Source: Bacillus cereus
GTDB lineage: Bacteria; Bacillota; Bacilli; Bacillales; Bacillaceae_G
NCBI RefSeq assembly: GCF_025917685.1
Contig: NZ_CP089518.1
Coordinates: forward strand, 3,535,001 to 3,599,000
Length of the DNA: 64,000 nucleotides
Direction: 5' to 3'
The position numbers and the translations under genes were made by a program. The notes beneath the pieces were generated by a model. It was not told the DNA's origin and did not search any database. It saw only the letters and a program-made list of their open reading frames with translations. Below, one piece after another: positions 27,205 to 37,608 of the stretch (its first letter is position 1; every line of letters begins with the position of its first letter).

Positions 27205-28734
27205 TCATTCCACCTCAATCGGCTCTTCAACTAATTCTCCGTTAAGAGACCAAGTTTTCGCATCCGTTACTTTTACTTTCACTAGCTGACCAATTAAAGA
27301 TTTTGGCGCAACGAAGTTTACAAGTTTATTCGTACGAGTATAACCTGCAAGTACTTCCGCGTTATTTTTACTTTCCCCATCAACTAACACTTCTACAATT
27401 TGACCTTTATAACGATCATTCTTTTCAACTGCCAATTTATTTACTAATGTATTTAAGCGTTGAAGACGTTCTTTCTTCACTTCCATCGGTACATTATCTT
27501 TCATCTTCGCAGCTGGTGTACCTTCGCGCGGAGAATAAATAAAGGTAAAGGCAGTATCAAATCCTACTTCACGATATAACGACATCGTTTCTTCAAATTG
27601 CTCATCAGTTTCATTTGGGAAACCGACGATAATATCAGTCGTTAATACCGCGTTTGGAATTGCTTCTTTAATTTTTCTTACAAGCTCTAAATAATGCTCA
27701 CGTGAATATTTACGCGCCATAATTTTCAACATCTCTGTGCTTCCAGATTGAACTGGTAAGTGAATATGTTCTACTAAGTTTCCACCTTTTCCAAGCACTT
27801 CAATTAAGTGATCATCGAAATCGCGTGGATGGCTCGTTGTAAAACGAATACGGGCAATATCAACTTTACGGAGTTCGTCCATTAAATCGCCAAGTCCGTA
27901 TTCAAAATCTTCAAAGTCTTTACCATATGCATTTACGTTCTGTCCAAGTAACGTAATTTCTTTATAACCATTCGCAGCTAAATGGCGGATTTCTTGGATA
28001 ATGTCTTCTGGACGTCTGCTTCGCTCTTTTCCACGTGTATACGGCACAATACAATATGTACAGAACTTATCACAGCCATACATAATATTTACCCAAGCTT
28101 TAATATCGCCACGGCGTACTTTCGGAAGGTTTTCAATTACATCCCCTTCTTTTGACCAAACTTCAACTACCGTCTCCTTCGAAAACATTGCATCCTTTAG
28201 AATGTACGGTAATCTATGAATATTATGCGTTCCAAACACCATATCTACATGCTGATTTTTTTGCATAATTTTATTTACAACGGATTCTTCTTGCGACATA
28301 CAACCACATACACCAATTAAAAGGTCCGGATTTCTTCGTTTTAATGACTTTAAATGACCTAGTTCACCGAACACTTTATTTTCAGCATTTTCACGAATGG
28401 CACAAGTATTTAATAACACTACATCTGCATCTTCAGTTGAAAAGGTTGGCTCATATCCAAGTGCGGTAAAAATCCCCGCCATTACTTCGGTATCATGTTC
28501 ATTCATTTGACAACCATATGTACGAATATAGAACTTTCTTCCTGTACCAAAATTGCGAAACTCTTCAGGTAAGCCAAAATCCCGTTCAATTTTAACTTCT
28601 TCTTTCCCTCGTTTTTTCGCGTCTTTTAAGGAAGGTGGTTGGTATACACTTTCAAAGTATTTACTATAATCTTTCTCTTCTTTTTTCATAGAGGAATTTG
28701 CTTGTTGACTTGCTAATCGTTGTTGCTCGTTCAT
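27205..28734 (-). CDS. miaB: tRNA-2-methylthio-N6-dimethylallyladenosine synthase MiaB
   Basis: About 509 residues. UPF0004 domain with [11 protein letters not shown] and [11 protein letters not shown], radical SAM cluster motif [15 protein letters not shown], and a C-terminal TRAM domain. Adds the methylthio group to i6A37 of tRNAs. The ATG at 28734 is preceded by AAGGAG; the frame is open further but without a better site. The N-terminal ~60 residues are polar and Lys/Gln-rich, as in other Bacillus MiaB proteins. Confidence 0.97.
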   Translation of the reverse strand: MNEQQRLASQQANSSMKKEEKDYSKYFESVYQPPSLKDAKKRGKEEVKIERDFGLPEEFRNFGTGRKFYIRTYGCQMNEHDTEVMAGIFTALGYEPTFSTEDADVVLLNTCAIRENAENKVFGELGHLKSLKRRNPDLLIGVCGCMSQEESVVNKIMQKNQHVDMVFGTHNIHRLPYILKDAMFSKETVVEVWSKEGDVIENLPKVRRGDIKAWVNIMYGCDKFCTYCIVPYTRGKERSRRPEDIIQEIRHLAANGYKEITLLGQNVNAYGKDFEDFEYGLGDLMDELRKVDIARIRFTTSHPRDFDDHLIEVLGKGGNLVEHIHLPVQSGSTEMLKIMARKYSREHYLELVRKIKEAIPNAVLTTDIIVGFPNETDEQFEETMSLYREVGFDTAFTFIYSPREGTPAAKMKDNVPMEVKKERLQRLNTLVNKLAVEKNDRYKGQIVEVLVDGESKNNAEVLAGYTRTNKLVNFVAPKSLIGQLVKVKVTDAKTWSLNGELVEEPIEVE

Positions 28735-29164
28735 CGGTAATCTCCTTTCACCCTTAACTATACACATTCTATAGTCCATTTTAATGCGCTTTGACTCACC
28801 TCAAAAATGGTTAGATAGCTTGAGAGATAACTTGTCCTTTGAAACTTGAGTAATCAATCTAATCATTCATAAGAATGAAGTCTTCCCCACACACAAATAG
28901 ACATTCCCTTTTAACATTTCTTTTTGTCCTACCCAAAAGCATATTGCTTTATCCTTATAAACATTACCATAGTATGAAGCGTTTCGCCAATTTTAACAAG
29001 AAAGAGGCTCTGTTTGGATCTTACATTTCATATACAATGAACTCACCATTTTCATACAACGATTTATATATTATTTTACCATTCTGAATTTTCTAAGTAA
29101 ATAAGACTGCCTTATATTTTTCTCATGAAAAAAGGTTGCCACATGGCAACCTCCTCTTCTTATA
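28735..29164. other. Spacer between korB and miaB
   Basis: Contains the miaB promoter region and the korAB terminator at 29127-29153. A 70-codon plus-strand frame (28875-29087) lacks a ribosome site and is not supported. Confidence 0.5.
29127..29153 (-). terminator. korAB terminator
   Basis: Eight-bp stem AGGTTGCC/GGCAACCT followed by six T on the minus strand. Confidence 0.8.
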
Positions 29165-30031
29165 TTACATAAATTCAGCAACAAGTTCATCAAACATTTT
29201 CTGATCCATATTTAAATCAGCTTGCACTAAAGGCTTCTCGCTATAGCCATTTACAAGTTCTTGGTAAGAAGGTTGCTTTGTATTTTGATAAATTAAACCT
29301 GTTACTAACCCGTTCTTTTCCATTAATGTTTGCATAGCCATCATGCGATTAGATGGATCATATCCCTCTACTGTACTTAGTTTCGTTAAATTCTCTTTAA
29401 ACCAATCATAAGTATTTACTTTATTGTAAGTAACACATGGACTAAATACGTTAATTAATGAAAATCCTTTATGATTAATGCCAGCTTCAATAATTTGTGT
29501 TAGTTCTTTCAAATCACTTGAAAAGCTTTGCGCCACAAATGTCGCACCAGCTGTTAAAGCCATTTCCATAACATTTAGTGATGGTTCAATTGAACCTTGT
29601 GGTGTACTTTTCGTTTTAAATCCAGCTTCACTTCGTGGTGAAGTTTGACCTTTTGTTAATCCGTAAATTTGGTTATCCATTACAATGTACGTAATGTCAA
29701 TGTTACGACGAATAGAATGGATTGTATGTCCCATACCAATCGCAAAACCATCACCGTCACCACCGGATGCAATAACTGTTAAATCACGATTTGCCATTTT
29801 CACACCTTGTGCAATCGGAAGAGCACGCCCGTGAATACTATGCAAACCATACGAATTAATGTAGCCTGAAATACGACCTGAACAGCCGATACCAGAAATA
29901 ACAGCTAGCTCATCTGGATTTAAACCAACGTTAGCTGCCGCACGTTGAATCGCAGCCTGCACTGAGAAGTCTCCGCAACCTGGGCACCAGTTTGGTTTTA
30001 CACTGTTACGAAAGTCCTTAAATGTTGCCAT
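29165..30031 (-). CDS. korB: 2-oxoacid:ferredoxin oxidoreductase, beta subunit
   Basis: 288 residues with the TPP-binding beta-subunit pattern: WCPGCGDFSVQAAIQ, GIGCSGRISGY, GDGDGFAIGMGH and DNQIYGLTKGQTSP. With the alpha subunit it oxidises a 2-oxoacid, most likely 2-oxoglutarate (Kor), to the acyl-CoA with ferredoxin reduction. Its start lies inside the last codons of korA (14-base overlap), so the two are coupled. Confidence 0.94.
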   Translation of the reverse strand: MATFKDFRNSVKPNWCPGCGDFSVQAAIQRAAANVGLNPDELAVISGIGCSGRISGYINSYGLHSIHGRALPIAQGVKMANRDLTVIASGGDGDGFAIGMGHTIHSIRRNIDITYIVMDNQIYGLTKGQTSPRSEAGFKTKSTPQGSIEPSLNVMEMALTAGATFVAQSFSSDLKELTQIIEAGINHKGFSLINVFSPCVTYNKVNTYDWFKENLTKLSTVEGYDPSNRMMAMQTLMEKNGLVTGLIYQNTKQPSYQELVNGYSEKPLVQADLNMDQKMFDELVAEFM

Positions 30032-31775
30032 TTAATACAACCCCTTTTTTGCATTCGTTGTAAATCTCTTTCGGTAAGAATGGATTTCCGTCATATTTTA
30101 AAAGACTAGAAATTTTCTCACCATTACCAAGATTCATTTTCATAATGTTAGCAAGCTGACCAGTTGCATTATTTTCTACTACTACAACACGCTTCGCTTT
30201 TTTCACAAGTGGATCGATTTCAGCTGTTGGGAACGGATGAATTAAACGTACATGGGCATGGTTTACTTTCATTCCTTCTTGTTCCAAACGCTGCATTGCC
30301 TCTTCGATCGCACCACGAGTTGAGTTAAAGCCAACTAACAATACGTCTGCTTCATCATGCTTAGCATTTTTGTAAATAGGGGTATTAAACTGCAAGTTCG
30401 CCATTTTACGGAAACGTTTGTCCATTTGTTCTTTACGATTTAACGCTGATTCAGATGGTTTACCCGTTTCATCATGTTCTACACCTGTAACATGGTGAAT
30501 ACCATTTTTCATACCAGGTAAAACACGTGGTGAAATTCCATCTTCTGTTACTTCATAACGCTTGAAGTATGCTTTATTTTCACGTTCTGGTAATTCTACT
30601 TCTAAATCAAGCTTACCGCGACGAATTTCAACTTTATCTAACTTAAGTGGTTCTACTGTTTGCTTTCCTAAAGAAAGCTGTAGATCTGTTAAGAAGATAA
30701 CAGGCACTTGATATTCTTCTGCTAAGTTAAATGCTTCTACAATATCATAGAAAGCTTCTTCAACTGTGCTTGGCGCCATTACGATTTTTGGAATTTCACC
30801 ATGCGTTCCGTAAATCATAGCCATTAAGTCAGACTGCTCTTGTTTTGTTGGTAAGCCCGTACTTGGACCACCACGTTGTGTATCAATGATAACTAGCGGT
30901 GTTTCAGTAATACCTGCTAAACCTATTGCTTCCATCATTAAAGAAAGACCAGGACCAGCAGATGCTGTTAATGTACGAACACCAGCGTAGTTTGCGCCGA
31001 TTGCCATTGTACAAGCTGCGATTTCATCCTCAGTTTGGATTACTGTCCCGCCGACTTTCGGTAACTTTTTAATTAAGTATTCCATAATTTCAGATGCAGG
31101 TGTGATTGGATATGCAGACATAAAGCGAGCACCACCAGCTACTGCACCAAATGCGATTGCGTCGTTTCCAATCATAAACATGCGTTTCTTACCGTCAGCT
31201 TTTTCAAGCTGCATCATGTTTACTTTTTCACCAAGCAATTCTTTCATATATTGAGAGCCGCGTTTAATGGCTTCCATATTCTTTTGAACGACTTGCTCTC
31301 CTTTACGACCAAAGATTTCTTCAACAACATCTAAATACGCTGTTTCGTCTAATCCTAATACCGCACTAGATGCCCCAACAGCAACCATGTTTTTCATTAA
31401 TGATGTGCCTAACTCTGAAGCAATATCTGTAAACGGTATCACATATAGATTTACATCTGTATTATCAGGTATTGTTGGATTAAATTTCGCATCCGCAACT
31501 ACAATTCCACCCGGACGTAGTTCGTGGAAGTTAAAATCAATTGTTTCTTGATCAAAAGCAATTAAAATATCTAAATCATCTGAGATCGCGCGTACTTCTG
31601 TTGTACTTACACGAATTTTATTATTTGTATGGCCGCCTTTAATACGTGATGAGAAGTGGCGGTAACCGTATAGGTAATATCCTAATCGGTTTAATGCAAT
31701 ACAGAAGATTTCCCCTGTACTTTCAATTCCTTCACCTTGTTGGCCTCCAACTTTCCATGAAAGTTGACTAATCAT
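30018..31775 (-). CDS. korA: 2-oxoacid:ferredoxin oxidoreductase, fused gamma-alpha subunit
   Basis: 585 residues with the gamma domain at the N-terminus (VGGQQGEGIESTGEIF, HFSSRIKGGHT) and the alpha pyrimidine-binding and transketolase-like C-terminal domains (AYPITPASEIME, TEDEIAACTMAIGANYAG, ASAGPGLSLMMEAIG). This fused form is usual in Bacillus. Substrate is most likely 2-oxoglutarate. Ribosome site GGGTGTAGGAG. The upstream 230 bp hold its promoter; nothing else seen there. Confidence 0.94.
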   Translation of the reverse strand: MISQLSWKVGGQQGEGIESTGEIFCIALNRLGYYLYGYRHFSSRIKGGHTNNKIRVSTTEVRAISDDLDILIAFDQETIDFNFHELRPGGIVVADAKFNPTIPDNTDVNLYVIPFTDIASELGTSLMKNMVAVGASSAVLGLDETAYLDVVEEIFGRKGEQVVQKNMEAIKRGSQYMKELLGEKVNMMQLEKADGKKRMFMIGNDAIAFGAVAGGARFMSAYPITPASEIMEYLIKKLPKVGGTVIQTEDEIAACTMAIGANYAGVRTLTASAGPGLSLMMEAIGLAGITETPLVIIDTQRGGPSTGLPTKQEQSDLMAMIYGTHGEIPKIVMAPSTVEEAFYDIVEAFNLAEEYQVPVIFLTDLQLSLGKQTVEPLKLDKVEIRRGKLDLEVELPERENKAYFKRYEVTEDGISPRVLPGMKNGIHHVTGVEHDETGKPSESALNRKEQMDKRFRKMANLQFNTPIYKNAKHDEADVLLVGFNSTRGAIEEAMQRLEQEGMKVNHAHVRLIHPFPTAEIDPLVKKAKRVVVVENNATGQLANIMKMNLGNGEKISSLLKYDGNPFLPKEIYNECKKGVVLNGNI

Positions 31776-32002
31776 CTCCTACACCCCTTTTGGCTGCATT
31801 CATTGTAGTGTATTTTTTTACAGTATTAGTTTAGCATTTTTTATACAAATAAACTACAATGGACGCAAATTATGCCTCTTCTGATTTCCCTGAATCTTTA
31901 GTATAAAGCTATTTCGTTTTCCATTCTAGTATTAGGTCTTAAAAAAATCAATAAATTCAAGTGAATTTATTTTAATTTTTCTGAATTTTTAAAACGCAAT
32001 CT

Positions 32003-32926
32003 TTAGAACGTTACACAGTCAACAAAATTTTTATACAAAAATCGATCTACAGTTGATTCACTATACTTTTTACACAGGTGATTAATTATATTTTCATAAT
32101 CCCTGTATGCTTCTACACCTACAACAGTTTCTAAAATCCCATCAAAATCCGAACCGAATCCTATATTTTTTTCTCCACCTAATGAACAAATATATTCCAC
32201 ATGTCTTAATATATCTGCTATATTCGCTTGTCTTTCATTCGTTAAAAACTGCGGTACGAATGTAATACCAATAATGCTATTTTTCTTTATGAGAGCTCTT
32301 ATTTGTTCATCGGTTAAATTGCGTGGATGCCCACAAAGTTGATAACAGTTTGAGTGAGATGCAATTGGGTTTTTAGCTATTTCTATAACATCCCAAAAGC
32401 TTCTTTCATTTAAATGAGACACATCGGTCCATAAATCTAACATATTAAGTTCTTGTACAACTTGTCTACCAAATGTAGTTAAGCCTGCACCACGTGTCTC
32501 TAGCGCCCCATCAGCTAATAAATTAGCATAGTTCCATGTTAATCCAAAGGAACGTACACCTAAGCGATAAAACAAACGTAATCTCATCGCTTCTTTTCCA
32601 ATCGCTTCGCATCCTTCTAATGTTAATAACGCTCCAGTCTCGTCCTGTTTTAGCATGTTAATATCGTTTTTTGTCTGAATAAACTTCATTCCTGGTAGCG
32701 ATAGAATTTCACTATGAAAAATATCTATCATTTGCAGTGCAACTTCAAAGCGCTTTTCATACGCTACTGTTTCTGGTACATATATCGCAAAGCATTGTAT
32801 ACTTCCTTTTCTTTTCTTTAATTGTTCAAATGTAATATGTAATTGTGAATCGTTTTGAAAGTCTTTTTTTCCCTTTGCACTCCATAACTGAAAGAGTACA
32901 TCGCAATGAGCATCAAAAATTTTCAT
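32003..32926 (-). CDS. Membrane dipeptidase family (M19) zinc dipeptidase
   Basis: 307 residues. Metal ligands of renal-dipeptidase-type enzymes are visible: DAHCD at the N-terminus, LEGCEAIG, TWDVSHLNERSFWDV, SHSNCYQLCGHPRNLTD and GFGSDFDGI. Splits dipeptides, possibly including D-amino-acid or wall-derived ones. I chose the ATG at 32926 (MKIFDAHCD) because GGAGG lies six bases upstream; an earlier ATG is too close to that site. Separated from spoVS by a perfect hairpin terminator. Confidence 0.9.
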   Translation of the reverse strand: MKIFDAHCDVLFQLWSAKGKKDFQNDSQLHITFEQLKKRKGSIQCFAIYVPETVAYEKRFEVALQMIDIFHSEILSLPGMKFIQTKNDINMLKQDETGALLTLEGCEAIGKEAMRLRLFYRLGVRSFGLTWNYANLLADGALETRGAGLTTFGRQVVQELNMLDLWTDVSHLNERSFWDVIEIAKNPIASHSNCYQLCGHPRNLTDEQIRALIKKNSIIGITFVPQFLTNERQANIADILRHVEYICSLGGEKNIGFGSDFDGILETVVGVEAYRDYENIINHLCKKYSESTVDRFLYKNFVDCVTF

Positions 32927-32945
32927 ATTCATTCCTCCACTATAA

Positions 32946-32981
32946 AAACAACCTGTTTGCATACATGCAAACAGGTTGTTT
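32946..32981 (-). terminator. spoVS terminator
   Basis: Perfect 17-bp palindromic stem (32946-32962 and 32965-32981) ending in TTT. It separates spoVS from the dipeptidase gene. Confidence 0.8.
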
Positions 32982-32985
32982 CAAC

Positions 32986-33246
32986 TTAACGAGGTTCTAC
33001 AATTAATTTTATTGCTGTACGCTCTTCGCCATCAATCATAATATCTGTAAACGCTGGGATACAAATCAGATCCAAGCCACTAGGCGCTACAAATCCTCTT
33101 GCAATTGCTACTGCCTTTACCGCTTGGTTCAATGCACCTGCACCAATAGCTTGAATTTCTGCTGTTCCGCGTTCGCGAATAACACCTGCAAGTGCACCAG
33201 CTACAGAATTAGGGACCGACGTTGCTTTAACTTTTAATATTTCCAT
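32986..33246 (-). CDS. spoVS: Stage V sporulation protein S
   Basis: 86 residues starting MEILKVKATS, nearly invariant in Bacilli: SVAGALAGVIRERG, GAGALNQAVKAVAIARG and a PAFTDI segment in an Alba-like nucleic-acid-binding fold. Required for normal septation and coat assembly in sporulation. ATG at 33246 is preceded by GAGGAGG. A sigma-H type promoter lies about 60-85 bp upstream. Confidence 0.97.
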   Translation of the reverse strand: MEILKVKATSVPNSVAGALAGVIRERGTAEIQAIGAGALNQAVKAVAIARGFVAPSGLDLICIPAFTDIMIDGEERTAIKLIVEPR

Positions 33247-33302
33247 TCCGCGTTTCCTCCTCGTTTTTATAAAAAGTAATAGCAATTATTTCACTTTAAC
33301 TT

Positions 33303-33333
33303 ATATTCACGAGGAATGGCACGTATTCCTGCT
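33303..33333 (-). promoter_or_regulatory. Probable sigma-H promoter of spoVS
   Basis: Minus strand reads GCAGGAATA, 12 bases, then CGTGAATAT, close to the sigma-H consensus AGGAWWW and RNNGAATWW. spoVS is known to be sigma-H dependent in B. subtilis, which supports the match. Confidence 0.65.
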
Positions 33334-33395
33334 AAATTTCTGTAATTTTTCTAAAAAATTAAAATATAATGACTTCTCTAATTTTTCGTTAAAAA

Positions 33396-34190
33396 TTACT
33401 CAAAAAACGGCTGATCATCATTAATTAAAATGCGTTCAATTTTCTTCGCTTTCCCTGTATTTGGATCCACATCGATTAAAACTGCACTTAATTGCGTTCT
33501 GCCATTCGTTACTTCAAAACGTACTGGTAAGTTCGTTAAAAACTTCTTCAATACCGCTTCGCGATCCATACCTAAAATACCATCATACGGTCCTGTCATA
33601 CCAACATCTGTAATATAAGCTGTTCCGCTTGGTAAAATACGATTATCAGCTGTAGGAACGTGTGTATGTGTACCTACTACAGCTGTAGCACGACCATCTA
33701 CGTACCAACCTAACGCCTGCTTCTCACTTGTTGTTTCAGCATGAAAATCAACAAAGATAATATTCGTACGTTTTTTTGCAATATTGATTAATTCATCCAC
33801 TTTACGGAATGGACAATCAATTGGAGGAAGGAAAGTACGTCCTTGTAAGTTAATTACCGCAACTTCTGTTCCGTTACAGTTCACAAAGATAAGACCTTTT
33901 CCTGGCGTTCCTTCTGGGAAGTTAGCTGGTCTTGCAAGATATTTAGCATCATCAATAAATTCAAATACTTCACGATTATCCCAAGCATGGTTTCCAAGCG
34001 TAACTGCCTGTGCCCCGCACTCCAAAAAGTTTCGATATATTTTTTCCGTAATTCCACGTCCACCCGCAGCATTTTCTCCATTAATGATTGTTACTGTAGG
34101 TGTATATTTTTTCTTTAATGCCGGTACGTACTGTTGAATCATGTCTCTACCAGGAGATCCTACTACATCCCCAACAAATAATATTCTCAT
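33396..34190 (-). CDS. ymdB: YmdB 2',3'-cyclic nucleotide phosphodiesterase
   Basis: 264 residues of the YmdB metallophosphoesterase family: GDVVGSPGR, NGENAAGGRG, LGNHAWDN, DFHAETTSEKQALG and GTHTHVPTAD provide the dimetal site. In B. subtilis it controls the choice between motility and biofilm matrix expression through mRNA-level effects, and is encoded next to rny (ymdA), as here. ATG at 34190; gap of 175 bp from rny containing the rny terminator. Confidence 0.97.
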   Translation of the reverse strand: MRILFVGDVVGSPGRDMIQQYVPALKKKYTPTVTIINGENAAGGRGITEKIYRNFLECGAQAVTLGNHAWDNREVFEFIDDAKYLARPANFPEGTPGKGLIFVNCNGTEVAVINLQGRTFLPPIDCPFRKVDELINIAKKRTNIIFVDFHAETTSEKQALGWYVDGRATAVVGTHTHVPTADNRILPSGTAYITDVGMTGPYDGILGMDREAVLKKFLTNLPVRFEVTNGRTQLSAVLIDVDPNTGKAKKIERILINDDQPFFE

Positions 34191-34336
34191 ATGTCTTACC
34201 CTTTCTATGTACTACATTTTTTATTGCCTTACTCTAACAAGCAATTTCCTTATAATATTAAAATTTTACCTATTATAAGTTTCTTTCACTTGCATACTTC
34301 TCATAAATAATTTTCTTTATTTTACCCAATTCCAAC

Positions 34337-34372
34337 ACAAAAAAATAAAGTGGTATTTCACCACTTTATTTT
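34337..34372 (-). terminator. rny terminator
   Basis: Stem of 13 bp, AAAATAAAGTGGT/ACCACTTTATTTT, overlapping the last codons of rny, with T-run on the minus strand. Confidence 0.8.
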
Positions 34373-35931
34373 GCGTATTCCACTGCACGTGTTTCACGAA
34401 TAACAGTAACTTTAATATGTCCTGGATAATCCAGTTCATTTTCAATACGTTTTCGAATATCACGAGCTAAACGATGAGCTTCTAAATCATCAATTGTATC
34501 CGGTTTTACCAGAATACGAACTTCACGTCCTGCTTGAATTGCGAAAGATTTTTCTACGCCTTCATAAGACTCTGAAATTTCTTCTAACTTTTCAAGACGA
34601 CGAATGTAGTTCTCAAGTGTTTCACTACGAGCTCCCGGTCTTGCAGCTGATAATGCATCTGCTGCTGCAACTAGAACTGCAATGATAGAAGTTGGTTCTG
34701 TGTCACCATGGTGAGATGCGATACTGTTTATTACAACAGGGTGCTCTTTATATTTCGTTGCGAGTTCAACACCAATTTCAACGTGGCTACCTTCTACTTC
34801 ATGATCAATTGCTTTTCCGATATCATGTAATAGACCAGCACGTCTTGCTAGTTTTTCATCCTCACCAAGCTCCGCTGCCATAAGTCCAGTTAAATATGCA
34901 ACTTCCATAGAGTGTTTTAAGACGTTTTGTCCGTAACTTGTACGGTATTTTAAACGACCTAAAATCTTAATTAAATCTGGATGTAAGCCATGAACACCCA
35001 CTTCAAACGTTGTTTGCTCTCCGACTTCACGAATATACTCGTCCACTTCACGTCTTGATTTTTCGACCATCTCTTCAATACGCGCTGGGTGAATACGTCC
35101 GTCCTGTACTAGTTTATCAAGAGCGATACGAGCTGTTTCACGACGAATCGGGTCAAATCCAGATAGAATTACCGCTTCTGGCGTATCATCGATAATAAGG
35201 TCAATACCTGTTAACGTTTCTAGCGTACGAATATTACGACCTTCACGTCCGATAATACGTCCTTTCATTTCGTCGTTTGGAAGATTTACAACCGAAACGG
35301 TTGTTTCAGCAACATGATCAGCTGCACATCTTTGCATTGCAAGAGATAAAATCTCTTTTGCTTTCTTATCCGCTTCTTCTTTCGCACGAACTTCACTTTC
35401 TTTTACCATAACGGCAATTTCATGAGAAACTTCACTTTCTACTTTACCAAGAATAATTGCTTTCGCTTGTTCGCGTGTCAGATTGGAAATGCGCTCTAAT
35501 TCTGTTTGTTGCTTTTGAACTAACTCTCCCACTTTGCTTTCCAACTCTTCAATCTGTTGTTGTTTCGCTACAAGAGAATCCTCTTTCTTTTCCAACTGTT
35601 GCTCGCGCTTATCGAGCGTTTCGTCTTTACGATCAAGGTTCTCTTCTCTTTGCATTAAACGATTTTCTTGTTTTTGTAATTCGCTTCTACGGTCACGAAT
35701 TTCTAATTCAGCTTCTGTACGAAGTGTATGAATTTCATCCTTTGCTTCTAAAAGCGCTTCTTTCTTAAGTGCTTCTGCCTCACGATTCGCTTCGTCTAGA
35801 ATACGTTTCGCTTCATTAGTTGCACCATTAATCTTCGCTTCAGCAATAGACTTTCGAACAAAAAAGCCAACAACTGCACCGACTGTTGTTGCAAGCAAAA
35901 TGGAGATGAGTATCCAAACTGTACTACTCAT
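34366..35931 (-). CDS. rny: Ribonuclease Y
   Basis: 521 residues. N-terminal membrane anchor ([20 protein letters not shown]), long coiled coil (about 30-200), KH domain with [15 protein letters not shown], and HD domain with LLHDIGKA. Membrane-bound endonuclease that starts much mRNA decay. The ATG at 35931 has GGGGAGGTG; the frame extends upstream through a hairpin region. An approximately 200-nt structured leader precedes it. Confidence 0.98.
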   Translation of the reverse strand: MSSTVWILISILLATTVGAVVGFFVRKSIAEAKINGATNEAKRILDEANREAEALKKEALLEAKDEIHTLRTEAELEIRDRRSELQKQENRLMQREENLDRKDETLDKREQQLEKKEDSLVAKQQQIEELESKVGELVQKQQTELERISNLTREQAKAIILGKVESEVSHEIAVMVKESEVRAKEEADKKAKEILSLAMQRCAADHVAETTVSVVNLPNDEMKGRIIGREGRNIRTLETLTGIDLIIDDTPEAVILSGFDPIRRETARIALDKLVQDGRIHPARIEEMVEKSRREVDEYIREVGEQTTFEVGVHGLHPDLIKILGRLKYRTSYGQNVLKHSMEVAYLTGLMAAELGEDEKLARRAGLLHDIGKAIDHEVEGSHVEIGVELATKYKEHPVVINSIASHHGDTEPTSIIAVLVAAADALSAARPGARSETLENYIRRLEKLEEISESYEGVEKSFAIQAGREVRILVKPDTIDDLEAHRLARDIRKRIENELDYPGHIKVTVIRETRAVEYAK

Positions 35932-35957
35932 GATTTCACCTCCCCTTGCTATGAATG

Positions 35958-36029
35958 AAAAAAGACTGTCGGCATGTACATTGAATAGCAACGTACAGCA
36001 AAGACCGTCGTCCCGCTTTTTTAAGGGAC
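35958..36029 (-). promoter_or_regulatory. Structured rny leader with terminator-like hairpin
   Basis: Two hairpins in the leader, in transcript order: GTCCC/GGGAC (36010-36029) and a longer imperfect stem (36009 to 35964, GACGGTC...GACAGTC with an internal GTAC match) followed by six U. The second resembles an intrinsic terminator about 27-60 bases before the rny start codon, so the leader may attenuate or be the 3' end of a small RNA. Confidence 0.6.
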
Positions 36030-36379
36030 TTTCTTCATTTCACAATTAAAATGTCATATTATTATTTCGGCAAGATTTAAGTCTTACTCCGAATATTACT
36101 TCTCTTCTTGAGAAGAGTATATCGTATATAAGAAAAAATATACATTCTCATTGTATCTATCGCAATTTTCATTGTCAAGCGTTGTCTACTTTTACTTTCT
36201 TTACCTTCAGCCCTGAATCTTATCTGAATTCGAAAAGTAGGTAGCATATTATCCTGGAAAACCTTAGTAAATCCCATTGTCTTCACGTAAAATATATGAA
36301 TATTCCTCTTTATACATAGCCTTTTGGATAGAATAAATATTTTATCTCCAACTATATACAACGCTTTCATAGCGAATTT
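36030..36379. other. rny upstream region without a gene
   Basis: Beyond the rny promoter I see only AT-rich sequence and a small hairpin (CTCTTCT/AGAAGAG) inside the leader. A long minus-strand frame crossing it also overlaps recA and lacks a ribosome site, so it is not called. Confidence 0.5.
36150..36178 (-). promoter_or_regulatory. Sigma-A promoter of rny
   Basis: Minus strand TTGACA, 17-bp spacer, TACAAT. Places the start near 36143 and gives a leader of about 210 nt. Confidence 0.75.
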
Positions 36380-36409
36380 AAAAATAAAAGACACGATTCC
36401 GTGTCTTTT
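36380..36409 (-). terminator. recA terminator
   Basis: Stem AAAAGACAC/GTGTCTTTT with following T-rich sequence just past the recA stop. Confidence 0.8.
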
Positions 36410-36419
36410 ATTTTTAATC

Positions 36420-37445
36420 TTAAAGGGTTGAATCTTCCGTGTCTTCAACACCAGAGTCTTCACCAATTCCATGATGTTCACGAACAAAGAAGGCAATTTC
36501 CTCTCTTAAATCCGTATTCTCTTTTAAGAATTGCTTCGAATTCTCACGACCTTGTCCTAAGCGATCTTCATTATAAGAGTACCAAGCACCACTCTTTTGC
36601 ACGATATCAAGTTCAGAAGCCATATCTAAGATTTCACCTTCTCTTGAAATACCTTCTCCGTACATAATATCAACTTCAGCAACACGGAATGGTGGTGCTA
36701 CTTTATTTTTAACTACTTTTACTTTCGTTTTATTACCAACGATGTCGTTACCTTGTTTTAACTGCTCAGCACGACGCACTTCAAGACGGACAGTTGAATA
36801 GAATTTCAACGCACGACCACCTGGAGTTGTTTCTGGGTTTCCGAACATAACCCCAACTTTTTCACGAATTTGGTTGATAAAGATTGCGATTGTTTTTGAT
36901 TTGTTGATTGCACCTGAAAGTTTACGAAGTGCTTGTGACATTAAACGTGCTTGTAAACCAACGTGAGAGTCACCCATGTCCCCTTCGATCTCAGCTTTCG
37001 GTACAAGAGCTGCTACAGAGTCAATTACGATAATATCAACCGCGCCACTTCGTACAAGTGCTTCTGCGATTTCTAGTCCTTGCTCCCCTGTATCAGGCTG
37101 TGATAATAGTAATTCATCGATGTTAACACCTAATTTTTGTGCATAAACAGGATCCATCGCATGCTCCGCATCGATAAATGCTGCTTGTCCACCTTGTCGC
37201 TGTACTTCCGCGATTGCATGTAATGAAACTGTTGTTTTACCTGAACTTTCAGGTCCGTAAATTTCAATAATACGGCCACGTGGGTATCCGCCTACCCCTA
37301 GTGCCACATCTAGTGCTAAAGAACCACTTGAAATTGTAGAAATTCTACGCTCCGCTTGTTCTCCTAATTTCATAATTGAACCTTTACCGAATTGCTTCTC
37401 TATTTGTTTTAACGCCATATCTAATGCCGCTTGACGATCACTCAT
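36420..37445 (-). CDS. recA: Recombinase RecA
   Basis: 341 residues with GPESSGKTT (Walker A), [12 protein letters not shown] (Walker B), [13 protein letters not shown] and the full C-terminal acidic tail. Catalyses strand exchange and LexA self-cleavage. The gene is uninterrupted: the self-splicing group I intron reported in recA of some cereus-group strains is absent. Upstream are a sigma-A promoter and a SOS box, and cinA as usual. Confidence 0.99.
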   Translation of the reverse strand: MSDRQAALDMALKQIEKQFGKGSIMKLGEQAERRISTISSGSLALDVALGVGGYPRGRIIEIYGPESSGKTTVSLHAIAEVQRQGGQAAFIDAEHAMDPVYAQKLGVNIDELLLSQPDTGEQGLEIAEALVRSGAVDIIVIDSVAALVPKAEIEGDMGDSHVGLQARLMSQALRKLSGAINKSKTIAIFINQIREKVGVMFGNPETTPGGRALKFYSTVRLEVRRAEQLKQGNDIVGNKTKVKVVKNKVAPPFRVAEVDIMYGEGISREGEILDMASELDIVQKSGAWYSYNEDRLGQGRENSKQFLKENTDLREEIAFFVREHHGIGEDSGVEDTEDSTL

Positions 37446-37478
37446 TCATAACTCCTCCTTAACTGAACTGCTAATCTT

Positions 37479-37508
37479 ATTATACCTATTTTCAATTCAA
37501 TTTGCCAA
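37479..37508 (-). promoter_or_regulatory. Sigma-A promoter of recA
   Basis: TTGGCA, 18-bp spacer, TATAAT on the minus strand, 34-60 bp before the start codon. Confidence 0.7.
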
Positions 37509-37515
37509 CAAAAAT

Positions 37516-37529
37516 CGAACATTTATTCG
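37516..37529 (-). promoter_or_regulatory. LexA (SOS) box of recA
   Basis: CGAATAAATGTTCG on the minus strand differs from the Bacillus CGAAC-N4-GTTCG consensus at one base and lies 7 bp upstream of the -35 hexamer. Confidence 0.8.
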
Positions 37530-37569
37530 ATTTTTTTATTTTATATCGAATCAAACTAGATTTTCCCAC

Positions 37570-37608
37570 AAAAAAAACCAGAAGAAACTTATATCTCTTC
37601 TAGTTTTT
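37570..37608 (-). terminator. cinA terminator
   Basis: Stem AAAACTAGAAGA/TCTTCTGGTTTT with eight T, overlapping the cinA end; separates cinA from recA. Confidence 0.75.

Noticed and set aside
28875..29087. A 70-codon plus-strand frame between miaB and korB
   Set aside because: No ribosome site at either possible ATG, no recognisable features, lies opposite the korB-miaB spacer.
36077..36496. A 139-codon minus-strand frame upstream of rny
   Set aside because: It overlaps the recA end and terminator, has no ribosome site and covers the rny promoter.
36420..37445. Group I intron in recA
   Set aside because: The reading frame is continuous at full RecA length.
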